Shown piece by piece: positions 47,311 through 56,998 of a DNA stretch of 64,000 nucleotides (position 1 is its first letter; every line of letters begins with the position of its first letter). The translations under genes were made by a program, and so were the position numbers. A model generated the notes under the pieces. It was not told where the DNA came from, ran no database searches, and saw only the letters and a list, made by a program, of their open reading frames with translations. Source of the DNA: Mycolicibacterium poriferae (GTDB lineage: Bacteria; Actinomycetota; Actinomycetes; Mycobacteriales; Mycobacteriaceae); assembly GCF_010728325.1 (NCBI RefSeq), contig NZ_AP022570.1:4650001-4714000 (forward strand). Reading direction: 5' to 3'.

Positions 47311-47985
47311 TCAGTACTCGTCGTGCAATCGGATCCACTCGTAGGCCGGTTGCTGCGGCCAGCCTGGCGGTGACTTCTCCCAGGTCTCCTGACGGCCGTA
47401 CGGGGTCAGGTCGAGCAGGTCGAACACCACCATGAAGGGTTCCTCACCGCGGTCGAACGTCTGCCAGGTGTGGAACACCCGGTCGCCGTCGCGCAGGAAC
47501 ACGCTGATGGAGTGCCGTTCCTGACCGTCGACGGTGGTGTGAAAGTCCTCGTTGAAGGTCGACCGGCCCGATGACATCCAGGGCAGGTCCCAGCCCATGC
47601 GGTCCTTGAAGGCGACCAGCTTGCCCACCGGCGCGCGCGACACCAGCACGAACGCGGTGTCCTTGGCGTACAGGTGCGAGAGCGGACCGACGTGATCGGC
47701 CATCATCGAGCAGCCAGCGCAGCCCTCGTCCCACTCCGGCGCGAACATGAAGTGCTGGACGATCAGCTGCCTGCGGCCGTCGAACAGATCCAGCAGGGTC
47801 AGCGGGCCCGTCTCGGTGTCGAACACGTACGGGGTGTCGATCTCGACCATGGGCAGTCGGCGGCGAGCGGCGCTGACTGCGTCCTTGGCGCGGATGAGGT
47901 CCTTCTCCAGCACCAGCAGTTCGGCGCGCGCCGTCTCCCACTCGGCCCGCGACACGATGGGCGGCAACGCGTCGGTGTCGGTCAT
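47311..47985 (-). CDS. DUF899 family (thioredoxin-fold) protein
   Basis: The 224-residue protein has the DUF899 pattern: RAEWETARAELLVLEKDL near the start, YVFDTETGPLTLLDLFDGRR, FMFAPEWDEGCAGCSMMADH with the CxxC pair (about residues 88-91), FVLVSRAPVGKL, MGWDLPWMSS and the end GWPQQPAYEWIRLHDEY. The fold is thioredoxin-like, and a redox role is assumed but unproven. The start overlaps the stop of the upstream exporter gene by 4 bp (ATGA). Confidence 0.88.
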   Translation of the reverse strand: MTDTDALPPIVSRAEWETARAELLVLEKDLIRAKDAVSAARRRLPMVEIDTPYVFDTETGPLTLLDLFDGRRQLIVQHFMFAPEWDEGCAGCSMMADHVGPLSHLYAKDTAFVLVSRAPVGKLVAFKDRMGWDLPWMSSGRSTFNEDFHTTVDGQERHSISVFLRDGDRVFHTWQTFDRGEEPFMVVFDLLDLTPYGRQETWEKSPPGWPQQPAYEWIRLHDEY

Positions 47986-49295
47986 GCCTCGAGCTTGCCA
48001 CTGTTGAGGCCGTCATCTCGGCGCGCGAACACCGTGTCGTAGATGCTCCAGGCCACCAGTGTGCCCAGCGCGATGGAGAACACCGCGGAGAAGGTGTTAC
48101 CCAGCGTGGCGGCGTCCAGCGACCGCTGCACGGCGGCCGCGGTGATCGACTCGAACCCCAGCGCGCCCGGCACCAGCGACCAGAACGCTGCCAACAACAT
48201 GACGAACACCGGCGGGGCCGTCTTCAACTTCGCCGCGGCCACGGCGAAAGGAAACACCAGCAGAGCACCGAGGGCCCCGGAGTGCGCCGACGACAAAAAC
48301 AGACCGCCGATCTTCTGGCCGATCAGTGCCACGGCCACGGCGGCGGTCACCCACAGTAGCGACCCGCGCGGCGCGGACAGGTAGATGTAGAGCCCGATCC
48401 CGATGACGATGATCGCGACGTAGAACGACAGCGGACCCATCCGGTCGGCCACGGCAGGCGACCCCGGCCTGCCCGCGATGGCCACCCCGATCGCCACCCC
48501 GAACGCCAGCAGCATGAGCTGGACGACTCCGTACACCAGCCGGCTCGACCCCGCCATGATCGCCCCACCGGCCAGCTCCATGGCTCCGATGGTCAGCGAC
48601 AGGCCAGGCAGGGTGGCGACCAGCGCGGGAGCGATGATGCGCAGCAGCTCGTCGTTCGCGGCGTCGGCGACGAACCAGATCGCCAGCGTCGTCACCAACG
48701 CGGCCGACAGCGACGGGATGATGACGGCCAGCGTCGGGATGCGTCCGGCGACCACGACCACGGCGCCGACCACGGCGCCGAGGAACACATACGCCCACAA
48801 CGCCGTCCACGCCGGGTTGATGACGATGCCGAAGCCCAGTGTGGTGATGACGTAGCCGACCAGGATCATGACCGGACCGAAGCGTGGCCTCGCGGTGCGC
48901 GCCGTGGTGATGTCGCGGACGGCGTCGCGCGGGGCGACCGCGCCCGCTGTCGCGAGCCGCGCCACCGCGTCGACCTTGCCGGCGCGATCAAGCTGAGTGG
49001 TGCCTCCGGTGGAGGCCGCGACCTCGTGTCCGACGCGGCCCACCTGCACGATCAGCACTGTCGGCAACGCGACGACGCGCACCGGCTCGCTGGTGTAGCG
49101 CCGGGCGATGCGCTCCAGCCGGGACTCCACGACGCCGCTGGGCACCTGCACTTCGATGAGGGCGATGCCGATGTCGCGCAGCATCTCGGCGACCTCGTCG
49201 ATGGGGAACGTGTCGGGTGGGGCCAACGGAGCCGGCACCTGCTTGCTCACCGCCTGCCACATCTGCTTGGCGCGACCACCCCAGCTGATCGTCAT
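47982..49295 (-). CDS. Threonine/serine exporter (ThrE) family protein
   Basis: The 437-residue protein has an N-terminal soluble ThrE domain (residues about 35-150, with VPSGVVESRLERIARRY). Ten hydrophobic helices follow in two groups (GPVMILVGYVITTLGFGIVI onward, and FYVAIIVIGIGLYIYLSA onward). It corresponds to the fused ThrE_N/ThrE_C layout of Corynebacterium ThrE, which exports threonine and serine. It is coupled to the DUF899 gene by ATGA. Substrate inferred from family only. Confidence 0.85.
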   Translation of the reverse strand: MTISWGGRAKQMWQAVSKQVPAPLAPPDTFPIDEVAEMLRDIGIALIEVQVPSGVVESRLERIARRYTSEPVRVVALPTVLIVQVGRVGHEVAASTGGTTQLDRAGKVDAVARLATAGAVAPRDAVRDITTARTARPRFGPVMILVGYVITTLGFGIVINPAWTALWAYVFLGAVVGAVVVVAGRIPTLAVIIPSLSAALVTTLAIWFVADAANDELLRIIAPALVATLPGLSLTIGAMELAGGAIMAGSSRLVYGVVQLMLLAFGVAIGVAIAGRPGSPAVADRMGPLSFYVAIIVIGIGLYIYLSAPRGSLLWVTAAVAVALIGQKIGGLFLSSAHSGALGALLVFPFAVAAAKLKTAPPVFVMLLAAFWSLVPGALGFESITAAAVQRSLDAATLGNTFSAVFSIALGTLVAWSIYDTVFARRDDGLNSGKLEA

Positions 49296-49351
49296 GTCAG
49301 CAGCGTGTCATCCCGCCCTCAGGTCCGGAACCGAACCGCGCGCGTCGGCTG

Positions 49352-50242
49352 TCAGAACTCTTCGGCGATCGCAGCGACCCGGCGCACCTGGTCGATGTCG
49401 GAACTGGTGGGGATCAGATGAACCTCGTCGGCGCCGATCTCGGCGAAGCGGCCCAGCACCGTTCGCAACTCGTCGTCGGTACCGGCCCACCCGGTCGTCG
49501 GCGCCATCGCGTCGACCACCTCGGCGGGGATCCAGTTCATGTAGCGGCGCAGATGCCGGTGCACCTGCGCGCGCGGCTCGTCGCCGTCACCGAGGGCGAA
49601 CCAGAACGAGGTCGCCAGGTGCGGGGCCGGCTTGTCCGCCTCCTGCCAGGCCTGGCGAGCCACGTCGAACAGCGCGGACTCCTTGTCGAGATCGAGATCG
49701 AGGGTGATCCCGGCCAGACCCTCTGCCCAGGCGGCGGCGCTGCGCACGGTCTTGGGCCCGATCGTGCCCACCACCAGCTGCGGGCCGCCGGCCTGCACCG
49801 GCGGCGGTCCGACGGGCAGCGTCGCACCGGTGACGTTCTCCCCCGCCCAGACGCGCTTCATCACCGCCACCCGCTCGGCCATCTGGCGCATCGTCTGCGT
49901 TGCCGGATCGGCACCGACGGCGTGGTAGTCCTCGTGGCGACCGCCCACCCCGATGCCGACGGTGAGCCGTCCGCCGCAGAGCAGGTCACCGGTGGCCAGC
50001 TGCTTGGCGAGCAGGACGGGATCGTGCAGCTGCGGCACCACCACAGTGGTCACCAGCCGCACCCGGTCGGTCCAGGCCGCCAGCGCCCCGAGCAGAGTCA
50101 GGCTCTCGGGGTTGTCGAACGCGATGCGTTCCCCCCAGCACAGCGACGAGAACGCGCCGCCGTCGATCAGCTGAGCCCAGGCCTTGAGTGTCCCCCGGTC
50201 CAGATCGGGCTCCATCACCGGCATCGTCATCCCGATTCGCAC
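49352..50242 (-). CDS. LLM-class F420-dependent oxidoreductase
   Basis: The 296-residue luciferase-like TIM-barrel protein has an N-terminal strand RIGMTMPVMEPDL, VRLVTTVVVPQLHDPVLLAKQL, the F420/flavin phosphate region GRLTVGIGVGGRHEDY, and the C-terminal EIGADEVHLIPTSSD. The GTG 50242 start is preferred because it leads straight into the first barrel strand. Mycobacteria use F420 in most such enzymes. The substrate is unknown. Confidence 0.85.
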   Translation of the reverse strand: MRIGMTMPVMEPDLDRGTLKAWAQLIDGGAFSSLCWGERIAFDNPESLTLLGALAAWTDRVRLVTTVVVPQLHDPVLLAKQLATGDLLCGGRLTVGIGVGGRHEDYHAVGADPATQTMRQMAERVAVMKRVWAGENVTGATLPVGPPPVQAGGPQLVVGTIGPKTVRSAAAWAEGLAGITLDLDLDKESALFDVARQAWQEADKPAPHLATSFWFALGDGDEPRAQVHRHLRRYMNWIPAEVVDAMAPTTGWAGTDDELRTVLGRFAEIGADEVHLIPTSSDIDQVRRVAAIAEEF

Positions 50243-50299
50243 GTCGGCGATTCTGGCACGCCGGGTGGGTCGGGCGTGCAAGGCGTCACGGTGGGTGCG

Positions 50300-51481
50300 T
50301 CAGCGCGCCGGATCCTTGCGCGCACGGATGGGGTCGGCTGCCGGTGGGGTGAACAACGCGCCGCGCCAGCCGAGCCGCAGCGTGCGCACCGCCACCAGCA
50401 GCCAGGTGAACAACAGGCCCACGTAGGCGACGGCGGCCGCGTATCGGAACGCCGGCAGGTCGGTGTGCACCGCCAGCTGTGTGGTTCCGGTGACGAATGT
50501 GCCGACCGGGAACGTCAGGCTCCACCATGTCAGCGCGAACGGCATGCCCCGGCGCAGGGTGCGCACCGTCAGTGCGGTGGCCAGCGCGATCCACAGCACC
50601 GCGAAACCCCACACCGGGACGCCGTAGAGCACCGCGAACACGCTCATGCCGTCGGCGAGATTCTCGTCGACCGCCAGCGCGGCATCGGCGCCGAGCAACC
50701 CGGCCACCGTGATGGACTGGCCCAGCGGCCCCAGCACGATCCACAGCGTGGGCACCCGGGCGGTGCCCGACGTGCCGAAGTGTGCGAGTCGGCTCCACAC
50801 CATGGTGATGATGATCAGCGACGCGATCAGCGACAGGCCGAACATCGCGTAGCAGCCGTAGAGCATGGTGGCTCGGCCGGGCCCATCGGCCATGTGCGGG
50901 ATCAGCAACCCGCCCGTGGCAGCGGCCACCATCGGCGGCACGACAGGCATCAGCCAACCGCCGAACGCGGCGTCGGGTTCCACCCGGTGCCGGGTGAACA
51001 TCAGATACGGGATGCTCAGCGCCGTGACCAGCCCGCCGATCGTCCCGGCGATCCACAGAATCCAGGCCAGGTTCACCGCGGTGCGCATGCCGATCAGATC
51101 CACCCCGACGAGCAGCGCGCCGGATCCGACGGTCAGCAGCGCCATCGGGGCCGCGCCGTAGAAGTGCGCCATCTGTGGGTTGCGCGCGTGGCTGCGGGCC
51201 ATCTCGGAGTTGCGCACCCAGTGCGCCACCGTCGCCACGATCAGAACCACCAGCCACGTCGCCGCGATCACCCACACCACCTGCGCGAACGCCCGCAGAC
51301 CCGGCAGGTGTACGGGCAGCGACGCGCCGGCGGTGGCGACGATCCCGGTTCCCATCACCGAGGCGAACCAGTTGGGGCCGAGATAGTCGAGGATCGCGGG
51401 GCGACGGCCGGCGGGATCTGCGGGGCCGGCAGGACCGGTGGGGCCGGCGGGATCTGCGGGGCCGGCGGTGTCGGCGGTCAT
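50300..51481 (-). CDS. TDT-family transporter (tellurite resistance/SLAC1-like)
   Basis: This 393-residue protein has ten membrane helices. After a repetitive N-terminus (PADPAGPTGPAGPADPAG) comes the family start YLGPNWFASVMGTGIVATAG. Later motifs are FYGAAPMALLTVGSGALLVG and WWSLTFPVGTFVTGTTQLA. TDT proteins export C4-dicarboxylates or conduct anions. ATG 51481 is used. It is divergent from the sensor kinase gene with 167 bp between. Confidence 0.88.
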   Translation of the reverse strand: MTADTAGPADPAGPTGPAGPADPAGRRPAILDYLGPNWFASVMGTGIVATAGASLPVHLPGLRAFAQVVWVIAATWLVVLIVATVAHWVRNSEMARSHARNPQMAHFYGAAPMALLTVGSGALLVGVDLIGMRTAVNLAWILWIAGTIGGLVTALSIPYLMFTRHRVEPDAAFGGWLMPVVPPMVAAATGGLLIPHMADGPGRATMLYGCYAMFGLSLIASLIIITMVWSRLAHFGTSGTARVPTLWIVLGPLGQSITVAGLLGADAALAVDENLADGMSVFAVLYGVPVWGFAVLWIALATALTVRTLRRGMPFALTWWSLTFPVGTFVTGTTQLAVHTDLPAFRYAAAVAYVGLLFTWLLVAVRTLRLGWRGALFTPPAADPIRARKDPAR

Positions 51482-51648
51482 TCCGTCAGTATGGCCAGCG
51501 GCGAGCGTGCGCGAAATGCCGGTTGGATGCGGCGTGTCGGGCGGGGACACTCACGCTCGCGCCGCAGGGCGCGGTGGAGGAAAACCCCCGCCGGACTCGC
51601 GGGAAAACGCCGTGTCCTCGGCGCGCGCCGGTCCATAGGTTGGTGGGC

Positions 51649-52989
51649 ATGGTCGTAACGAATGACGCCGCCGCGCCCGAAGCCCCGGCGGCGGACACCG
51701 ACACCACCGGCATCTCGGCCGGCGAGCCCCACCGCCGGCCCCGCCCGATCGGCGTGGTGCCCACCGCCTCGCTGATCGCGGGCGGCGCGCTGGCGGTGGT
51801 GTGGTTCTGGATCCCCCTCGGCATCGTCGTCCTCGGTATCTCGTCGATCCCGAGCATCATCGGGTTTGCCGTCGCCGCGGTGGTGTTCATCTACCTGATG
51901 CGGGGCATCGACTGGGTGGAACGCGTCCGCAGCGAGGCGGTGTTCGGGATGGGCATCGGCGTGCCTGCACGCCGGCTGTCCTCCTACACCGGGTTCCAGC
52001 GTTGGGCGCACCAGCTGTGGCTGGATGCGAGCAGCGGACGATTCTGGAAGTCGGTCGCCCACCACTATCTGCGCATGATCTACGACGCGCTGGTCACCGG
52101 TTTGGCCGTGGCGCTGCTGGCGTTCGCGTTCCTGGCCCCGGCGGCCGCGGTGGTGATCGGCAACAGCGACCCGCAGGCCGGCTTGTCGTTCCTGCCGACG
52201 CCGGTCGCGCTGCTGCTGGCCGCGGTGGCGGTCGCCGCGGCGGTGACGCTGCTGGTGTTCGCCCCGACGCTGGACGCGTCCATCGACCGCTGGCTGCTCA
52301 GCCCGTCGCCGACCGCGGCGCTGCAGAACCAGGTGAGCGCGCTGGCCGACGCCCGCGAGGGTGCGGTGACCTCGGCCCAGACCGAACGCCACCGCATCGA
52401 ACGCGACCTGCATGACAGCGTGCAGCCGCGGTTGGTGTCGCTGGCGATGACGATCGGGCTGGCCCAGACCAAGCTCGACACCGACCTGCCCGCGGCCAAG
52501 GCCCTCATCGGCGAAGCGCACGCCGACGCCAAGAGCGCGTTGGTGGAGTTGCGCAACGTCGTGCGCGGCATCGCCCCCACCATCCTGTCCGACCGCGGAC
52601 TCGACGCCGCGCTGTCGGCGGTGGTGCAGCGGACGGTCAACGCGGGGATCCCGACCACGCTCAGCCTGCACCTGCCGCGGCGGCTTCCCGACGAGGTGGA
52701 GGCGTGTGCCTACTTCGTGGTGGCCGAGGCACTGACCAATGTGACCCGGCACGCCGACGCCTCGAACGCCGCGGTCACCGTCCGACTCGACGAATCATCT
52801 CAGCAGCTGCACGTCAGCGTCTTCGACGACGGGCACGGCGGTGCGCGGATCGTCGCGGACGACGGAAGCGGTGAAGCCACCGGGCTGCGTGGCCTCGACG
52901 AGCGGGTGCGGGCAGCGCGCGGCACGTTCACGGTGTCCAGCCCGGCCACCGGACCCACGATCATCACCGCGGTGCTGCCATGCGCATAG
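51649..52989 (+). CDS. Sensor histidine kinase (NarL/DesK-type)
   Basis: The 446-residue membrane kinase has four hydrophobic segments within residues 40-210 forming the sensor part. The HisKA_3 phosphoacceptor follows in ERHRIERDLHDSVQPRLVSL (His about residue 258), and the HATPase domain has VVAEALTNVTRHADASNA (N box), DDGHGGA and TGLRGLDERVRAARG (G boxes). The start ATG 51649 is chosen because the long open frame upstream is antisense to the transporter. It overlaps the response regulator gene by 10 bp. Confidence 0.92.
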   Translation: MVVTNDAAAPEAPAADTDTTGISAGEPHRRPRPIGVVPTASLIAGGALAVVWFWIPLGIVVLGISSIPSIIGFAVAAVVFIYLMRGIDWVERVRSEAVFGMGIGVPARRLSSYTGFQRWAHQLWLDASSGRFWKSVAHHYLRMIYDALVTGLAVALLAFAFLAPAAAVVIGNSDPQAGLSFLPTPVALLLAAVAVAAAVTLLVFAPTLDASIDRWLLSPSPTAALQNQVSALADAREGAVTSAQTERHRIERDLHDSVQPRLVSLAMTIGLAQTKLDTDLPAAKALIGEAHADAKSALVELRNVVRGIAPTILSDRGLDAALSAVVQRTVNAGIPTTLSLHLPRRLPDEVEACAYFVVAEALTNVTRHADASNAAVTVRLDESSQQLHVSVFDDGHGGARIVADDGSGEATGLRGLDERVRAARGTFTVSSPATGPTIITAVLPCA

Positions 52990-53624
52990 TGATCGCCGAG
53001 GACTCGGCGCTGCTGCGGGCCGGTATCGAGCGGATCCTGACCGACGCCGGCCACGACGTCATCGCCGGGGTTCCCGACGCCACCAACCTGCTGCGGCTGG
53101 TCAACGACGAGCGCCCCGATCTGGCGATCGTCGACGTGCGGATGCCGCCGACGTTCACCGACGAGGGAATCCGGGCGGCCGCGCTGCTGCGGAGCCAGAA
53201 CCCCGATTCAGCGGTGCTGGTGCTGTCGCACTACGTCGAGGAACGCTATGCCGCCGAGCTGATCGCCTCGGACACCCGGGGATTCGGATACCTGCTCAAG
53301 GATCGGGTGGCCGACGTGCCGGCCTTCCTCGACGCCGTGCAGGTCGTCGGCAACGGCGGCACGGTGCTCGATCCGGAGGTGGTGTCTCAGATCCTGGTGC
53401 GCTCACACCGCCGAAACGCCCTCGATGCACTCACCCCACGCGAGCACGACGTGTTGCAGCTGATGGCCGAGGGCAGAACCAATTCGGCAATCGCCGCCGC
53501 CCTGCACATTTCGGTCGGCTCGGCCGAGAAGCACATCGCCTCGATCTTCACCAAGTTGGACCTGGCGCAGGACGAGAGCGAGAACCGCCGCGTACTCGCC
53601 GTGCTGCGGTTCCTCGAATCGTGA
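52980..53624 (+). CDS. LuxR/NarL-family response regulator
   Basis: The 214-residue protein has a receiver domain (1-120) with acidic pocket VIAEDSALL, phosphoacceptor Asp in AIVDVRMPP (about residue 55) and Lys in YLLKDRV. The C-terminal LuxR-type HTH reads LTPREHDVLQLMAEGRTNSA and SVGSAEKHIASIFTKLDL. It pairs with the kinase directly upstream. The following DUF4097 gene is a likely target or partner. Confidence 0.93.
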   Translation: MRIVIAEDSALLRAGIERILTDAGHDVIAGVPDATNLLRLVNDERPDLAIVDVRMPPTFTDEGIRAAALLRSQNPDSAVLVLSHYVEERYAAELIASDTRGFGYLLKDRVADVPAFLDAVQVVGNGGTVLDPEVVSQILVRSHRRNALDALTPREHDVLQLMAEGRTNSAIAAALHISVGSAEKHIASIFTKLDLAQDESENRRVLAVLRFLES

Positions 53625-53658
53625 ACGTGCCCACGCGCACCGGAAGGAATGATCTCTG

Positions 53659-54555
53659 ATGACCACCCCTCTGCTCCTCCCCCCTGGACAACCTGCCGGG
53701 CAACCCACGTCGCCGCCTCCGCTGTCCCCCGGCGGACGTACCGCGGTGCGGGTCGGGCTGGTTGTGCTCGCCGGCGTCCTGATCACCGCGGTCATCGTGT
53801 CGTTGGCGGGGTTCGCTTGGGGTGCAAGCCGATTCCGGGTGGTTGCCGACACGATGACGCTGCCGGCGACACTGCGCGCGTTGACTGTCGACACCGGGCC
53901 GGTGCCGGCGGTCATCCGGATCACCACCGATCGCGACGTCTCCGAGCCCCGCGTGGATCTGCGGTTGATCAGCCCCGCGCGCACGGACGTGGAGCCGTTG
54001 ACGCTGGGCGCCGACGGCCGCAGCGCGCGGGTCAGTGTCAGCGCCGAGCCGGCGCCGATGCTGCGCTGGGCCCGGGGCGGTGAGATCACGGTGGTGCTGC
54101 CGCCGCAGCTGGCCCGGGGGCTGGCGATCACGACCGAGCAGGAGATGGGGGTGGTGATGGCCGACGCGGACGTCGATCAGCTCACCGCCCGGACCACCGA
54201 CGGCGCGGTCGTGCTCAACGGGTCGGCACGTCGTATCGACATCACCAACGATCACGGTGACGTCGCCAGCCGCAACGCGATTTCGGTGGCCGAGTCGTTC
54301 CGCACCGTCACCGAGACCGGGGATGTCAGCGTCGACTTCGCCGCCGCTCCCGCCGTCGTCGACGTCGAGACCGGCGACGGGGATGTGGTCCTCGCGGTGC
54401 CCGATCCCGGCCCGTACGCGGTCAACGCCAGCACCGGCGAGGGGCGGGGCTCCACCGTGGTCTCCGTGCCGCAGACCCGAAACCGCGACGATGCGGCGTC
54501 GGTGGTCACCGCCCGCTCGGAGACCGGGGACGTCGTGGTCGAAGCGTTGCGCTGA
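53659..54555 (+). CDS. DUF4097 (putative adhesin-like) membrane-anchored protein
   Basis: The 298-residue protein has a Pro-rich cytoplasmic N-terminus and one membrane helix (VGLVVLAGVLITAVIVSLAG, about 31-50). The external beta-helix-like domain repeats the short DUF4097 pattern (DGAVVLNGSARRIDITNDHG, ETGDVSVDFAA, ETGDGDVVLAVP, ETGDVVVEAL). It lies 34 bp downstream of the response regulator, so it is part of this signalling locus. It may be a structural sensor or surface protein; the role is unknown. Confidence 0.8.
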   Translation: MTTPLLLPPGQPAGQPTSPPPLSPGGRTAVRVGLVVLAGVLITAVIVSLAGFAWGASRFRVVADTMTLPATLRALTVDTGPVPAVIRITTDRDVSEPRVDLRLISPARTDVEPLTLGADGRSARVSVSAEPAPMLRWARGGEITVVLPPQLARGLAITTEQEMGVVMADADVDQLTARTTDGAVVLNGSARRIDITNDHGDVASRNAISVAESFRTVTETGDVSVDFAAAPAVVDVETGDGDVVLAVPDPGPYAVNASTGEGRGSTVVSVPQTRNRDDAASVVTARSETGDVVVEALR

Positions 54556-54565
54556 CTCCGATGGC

Positions 54566-55891
54566 TCAGTCGAGGATTCGCTCGGCCTCGCGCAGCCCGC
54601 TCAGATAGGCGCCGTGCACCGTGGCGAAGAACTCCTCCTGGGTGGCCTCACCGGCGAAGTGCAACCGATCGCCCACCGGCTCAGCGAGGGCGCGCTGATC
54701 ATCGGGACTCGATCCCACCGCGAGGAAGCTGTAGGAGCCACGCGCGAACGGGTCGGCCGCCCAGCGGGTGACGAGCGCGCCGGTGGGCTCGGGCAGGCCC
54801 AGCGCGGTGCGCACCTGTTCGACCGCTGCCCGGTCAGAAAGCGCTTCGCGGTCACGGGCATTCCCGGCGGCGCGCAGACCGACCAGCAGCGGAGTGCCGG
54901 AGAACCGCAGTCCGTTGACCACATCGCTCACCGGCGCGTCGGCGCCCACAACGCCGAACACATCGGGTTCGGCGGCCCAGTGTGGCTCGTCGAACCTCAG
55001 CACGACCTTGTCGAGCAGACCGAAGCCCAGACGCCGGATCGCCTGCGACTTCGCCTCGGGTAGCGGCGGATCGAACGCGATGGCACCGGTTTTGAGCAAA
55101 CCCAGGGGTACCGTGACGATCACCCGGTCGGCCGTGACCGTGCCCTGCGTCGTGGTGAGCGTGACGGTGGCGCCGCGGTGGTCGATGCGGGTGACGACAT
55201 TGTCCGGTCGAATCTGCAGTCCCCGGGACAGATGCGCCACAAGCTGGCCGTAGCCGTTGGGCAGCAGCACATCCGGACCGTCGAGTTCCCCCTCCTGGCC
55301 GAACCACCGCAGCGACAGCTCGGCGGGGTCGGCCGCGTACTCGGCGGTGACCGTCGAGGTGATCAACCACTGGATCAGCGGATCGTCGACGTCCACGTAG
55401 CGCGCCAACACATCGGCCAGCGACGTCTGCGGTCCGGCATCGGCGCCGGCGCGGTAGATCTCGTCCATCGCGTCCGCCCAGGCGGATCCCGCCGCCTCCA
55501 CGTCGGCGTCTGGGACCGGTTCGTCCCGGTCGAGCACCGTGACGTTCTCGAAGTCGGTTTCGACGGTGTCCGCGCCGATCTCGGCGACCAGGTCCATCAA
55601 GGGGTTGTCCTGCGTCCCGTGGATCCACGCCGCGCCGAGGTCGACGGGCACGCCGAGCGAGGTGTCCGTCCACGTGCGCCCACCGATGCGGGGCCGCGCC
55701 TCGAGGACGGTCACCATGACCCCGGCGTCGGCCAGGCGGCGCGCCGCGGCCAGTCCGGCCATCCCGGCGCCGACGACCACGACGTGCTCGCCGGATCCGC
55801 CCGGGGTCTCGTTCGTGCACGCGCCCACCCACGGCGCTGCCGCCAGCACGCCCGCGCCGAGGGTGAACGCCCGACGCGTGAGCGGCGGCAT
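54566..55891 (-). CDS. Flavin monoamine oxidase family protein, exported
   Basis: The 441-residue FAD-dependent amine oxidase has an N-terminus with a twin-arginine motif and a lipobox (LTRRAFTLGAGVLAAAPWVG then AC), indicating Tat export and lipid anchoring. The dinucleotide loop is VVVVGAGMAGLAAARRLADA, then RPRIGGRTWT, DLGAAWIHG, and the C-terminal FAD motif LHFAGEATQEEFFATVHGAY. It oxidises an amine to aldehyde, ammonia and peroxide. The ATG shares one base with the stop of the upstream nitronate monooxygenase gene (TGATG). Confidence 0.88.
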   Translation of the reverse strand: MPPLTRRAFTLGAGVLAAAPWVGACTNETPGGSGEHVVVVGAGMAGLAAARRLADAGVMVTVLEARPRIGGRTWTDTSLGVPVDLGAAWIHGTQDNPLMDLVAEIGADTVETDFENVTVLDRDEPVPDADVEAAGSAWADAMDEIYRAGADAGPQTSLADVLARYVDVDDPLIQWLITSTVTAEYAADPAELSLRWFGQEGELDGPDVLLPNGYGQLVAHLSRGLQIRPDNVVTRIDHRGATVTLTTTQGTVTADRVIVTVPLGLLKTGAIAFDPPLPEAKSQAIRRLGFGLLDKVVLRFDEPHWAAEPDVFGVVGADAPVSDVVNGLRFSGTPLLVGLRAAGNARDREALSDRAAVEQVRTALGLPEPTGALVTRWAADPFARGSYSFLAVGSSPDDQRALAEPVGDRLHFAGEATQEEFFATVHGAYLSGLREAERILD

Positions 55892-56910
55892 CAGTGCACT
55901 CGAAGCTGCTCGACGATCTGGGCTGCCGGCGCGGACACCGCCTTGTCGAAGCCGGTGCCCGCCCAGACGTTGGTGCCGTGCGGGTCACCGGCGCGCACCG
56001 CGGCCGCGCGCACCGGGCCGGTCAGGTAGTGCACCTCGGGATAGCCGAACGGTGCCTCGGCCTCGTGCTCGTCGATGAAGCGGTTCCGCAGACCCCGCGC
56101 GAACCGACCGGAAAACGCCTTGGTGACCGTCGTTTCGGTGAATGCCGGGTCGGTCAACGCCGCCCGGTGCACCGCGCTGCTCCCGGCCTCGTCGGCCAAA
56201 AGGAATGCGGTGCCCAGTTGCGCGGCGACAGCTCCGGCGCGCCGCACCCGGTCCACGTCCGCCGCGGTCATCAACCCGCCGGCCGCCACGACCGGCAGGT
56301 CGAGCTCCGCGAGGAGGGCGGCCACCAGGTCGTCGAGCGGAACATCGGACGGCGTCGCGGTCGGGTCGAAGGTGCCGCGGTGTCCGCCCGCCGACGGTCC
56401 CTGCGCGACCACGCAATCCACGCCCACCTCGGCGGCCTGGCGGGCTTCGGTCAGCGTGGTGACCGTGGCCGCGGTGGCGATGTCCGCGGCGGACAGGCGG
56501 CGGCGCTCCTCGGCGCTGGGCAACCCGAAGGTGAACGACACCAACGCCGGCCGGATATCGAGCAGCACATCGAGCTTGGCGGTCCAGTCGTCGTCGCTGA
56601 ACCGGGGCGTCCCGAGCTCGGCGCCGTAACGGTGGGCGTCCGGTGACAGCGCCGCGGCGTAGCGAGCGATCGACTCCGGTGTCGCCGCGCTGGGGTGCGG
56701 CACGAACAGGTTGGCGCCGAGCGGGCCGGAGGTGAGCTCAGCCGCCGCGCGCAGCCGCTCGGCGAACACGTCGGCGCTGAGATAACCGGCGGCGATGAAT
56801 CCGAGTGCACCGGCGTTGCTGCCGGCGGCGGCCAGCTCGGGCGTCGACGGTCCGCCCGCCATCGGCGCGATGACGATGGGGGCAGTGAGGTCGCGCACGT
56901 CGAACACCAC
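55891..56910 (-). CDS. Nitronate monooxygenase family protein
   Basis: The 339-residue FMN TIM-barrel enzyme has IVIAPMAGGPSTPELA, GALGFIAAGYLS, DCVVAQGPSAGGHRGTFDPT with the catalytic His, VVAAGGLMTAADVD, and GAVAAQLGTAFLLADEAG (phosphate site). It oxidises alkyl nitronates such as propionate 3-nitronate. It is the first gene of a two-gene unit with the amine oxidase. Confidence 0.9.
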   Translation of the reverse strand: MVFDVRDLTAPIVIAPMAGGPSTPELAAAGSNAGALGFIAAGYLSADVFAERLRAAAELTSGPLGANLFVPHPSAATPESIARYAAALSPDAHRYGAELGTPRFSDDDWTAKLDVLLDIRPALVSFTFGLPSAEERRRLSAADIATAATVTTLTEARQAAEVGVDCVVAQGPSAGGHRGTFDPTATPSDVPLDDLVAALLAELDLPVVAAGGLMTAADVDRVRRAGAVAAQLGTAFLLADEAGSSAVHRAALTDPAFTETTVTKAFSGRFARGLRNRFIDEHEAEAPFGYPEVHYLTGPVRAAAVRAGDPHGTNVWAGTGFDKAVSAPAAQIVEQLRVH

Positions 56911-56998
56911 ACCGTGTTCCTACCACGGACGCCGCGTCTGCTTCCGCGATCCTCGTCGCCACCGGCGGGGATCCGCGTCCCGGGCGGACGGCCAGCGT

